NCBI GenBank assembly: GCA_938008005.1
Contig: CALLLZ010000004.1
Coordinates: 1-24,886 of the forward strand
DNA length: 24,886 nucleotides
Direction of reading: 5' to 3'
From: an uncultured Marinicella sp.
GTDB lineage: Bacteria > Pseudomonadota > Gammaproteobacteria > Xanthomonadales > Marinicellaceae
Part shown: positions 24,590-24,886 of the stretch, one piece after another
How the letters are laid out: the number at the start of each line of letters is the position of its first letter
Numbering within the stretch: position 1 is the first letter of the stretch
The notes under the pieces: model-generated
What the model was told of the DNA's origin: nothing
Databases searched by the model: none
The model's input: the letters and a program-made list of their open reading frames with translations, nothing else
Translations under genes and position numbers: made by a program

Positions 24590-24886
24590 ATGGCTGTATC
24601 AAATAAACTCAATATCAGCGGCATAAAATCTGCCAAAGCAGATAAAAAACCATATCGTCTGAGTGACGGAAGAGGGCTTTTTCTCTTGATAAATCCCAAT
24701 GGTTCTAAATGGTGGCGGTTTCATTATCGTTTTGAAGGTAAGCAAAAAACCCTTTCAATGGGTGTATTCCCAGAAGTCGGACTTGCTCATGCCAGAGAAA
24801 AAGTTGACGAAGCAAGAAGCTTAATCGCTAAAGGCTCAGACCCATCTGCTCATAGAAAAAAATCCAAGGCTGATTCAAATCTTGAA
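24590..24886 (+). CDS. Tyrosine integrase, DUF4102 N-terminal part (runs off window)
   Basis: An open frame of 99 codons from the ATG at 24590 to the window end, with no stop. The translation matches the N-terminal arm-binding domain of island and P4-type phage integrases: SNKLNISGIKSAKADKKPYRLSDGRGLFLLI, then NGSKWWRFHYRFEGKQKTLSMGVFPEVGLAHAR and ARSLIAKGSDPSAHR. These integrases insert an element into tRNA 3' ends. The catalytic domain with its R-H-R-Y residues is beyond the window, so activity cannot be judged. It lies 152 bases after tRNA-Arg on the same strand, the standard arrangement at the left edge of an integrative element. Confidence 0.92.
   Translation, partial: MAVSNKLNISGIKSAKADKKPYRLSDGRGLFLLINPNGSKWWRFHYRFEGKQKTLSMGVFPEVGLAHAREKVDEARSLIAKGSDPSAHRKKSKADSNLE

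Noticed and set aside
1..24886. CRISPR arrays, insertion sequences and rRNA
   Set aside because: No regularly spaced direct repeats of array size, no transposase-like coding sequence with terminal inverted repeats, and no rRNA-like sequence were seen.

Overview
The window looks like chromosome from an AT-rich Gram-negative bacterium, most probably a marine gammaproteobacterium. The evidence is lipoprotein signal peptides with standard lipoboxes, a kynurenine operon, a GlsB/YeaQ-type membrane protein, a CadC-like membrane regulator and a membrane-spanning Ser/Thr kinase with TPRs. Genera such as Marinicella carry this kind of gene set, but the genus is inference from gene content, not something the sequence proves. 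No rRNA, CRISPR array or insertion sequence was seen. Genes are tightly packed and no stretch over about 300 bases lacks a gene.

Region by region. 1-5602 (+): a kinase-TPR protein, a beta-propeller-like protein with a zinc-ribbon N-terminus ahead of a signal-peptide-like segment, and a lipoprotein with a TolR/ExbD-like C-terminus. 5599-7977 (-): an M19 dipeptidase lipoprotein followed by a long glutathione S-transferase-like protein. 8212-10270 (+): a three-gene overlapping operon of a membrane acyltransferase, a VOC/glyoxalase protein and a GNAT acetyltransferase. 10338-13178: a CadC-like winged-helix/TPR regulator (-) divergent from an S41 peptidase (+). 13294-13554 (+): a small GlsB-family protein ending at a bidirectional terminator. 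13603-17969 (-): kynU and kmo, with a PAS-GGDEF-EAL protein directly after kmo. 18113-22174 (-): a 1353-residue membrane protein. 22385-23812 (+): a beta-lactamase-fold serine hydrolase. 23842-24252 (-): an NTF2-like protein. 24361-24886 (+): a tRNA-Arg(TCG) followed by the start of a phage/island-type tyrosine integrase, which runs off the window.

Three points stand out. (1) The 1353-residue membrane protein appears to be an ancient head-to-tail duplication: a second, signal-peptide-like hydrophobic segment and a repeated periplasmic domain lie in its middle, and between the halves is a VTGSRIRR motif of the kind usually seen at the plug of TonB-dependent receptors. (2) A cyclic-di-GMP enzyme is placed stop-to-start after kmo in the kynurenine operon, which hints at a link between tryptophan catabolism and c-di-GMP. 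(3) The integrase promoter is embedded in three copies of a GTTGGTAA repeat immediately beyond a tRNA gene, which marks the left edge of a probable integrated element that continues outside the window.
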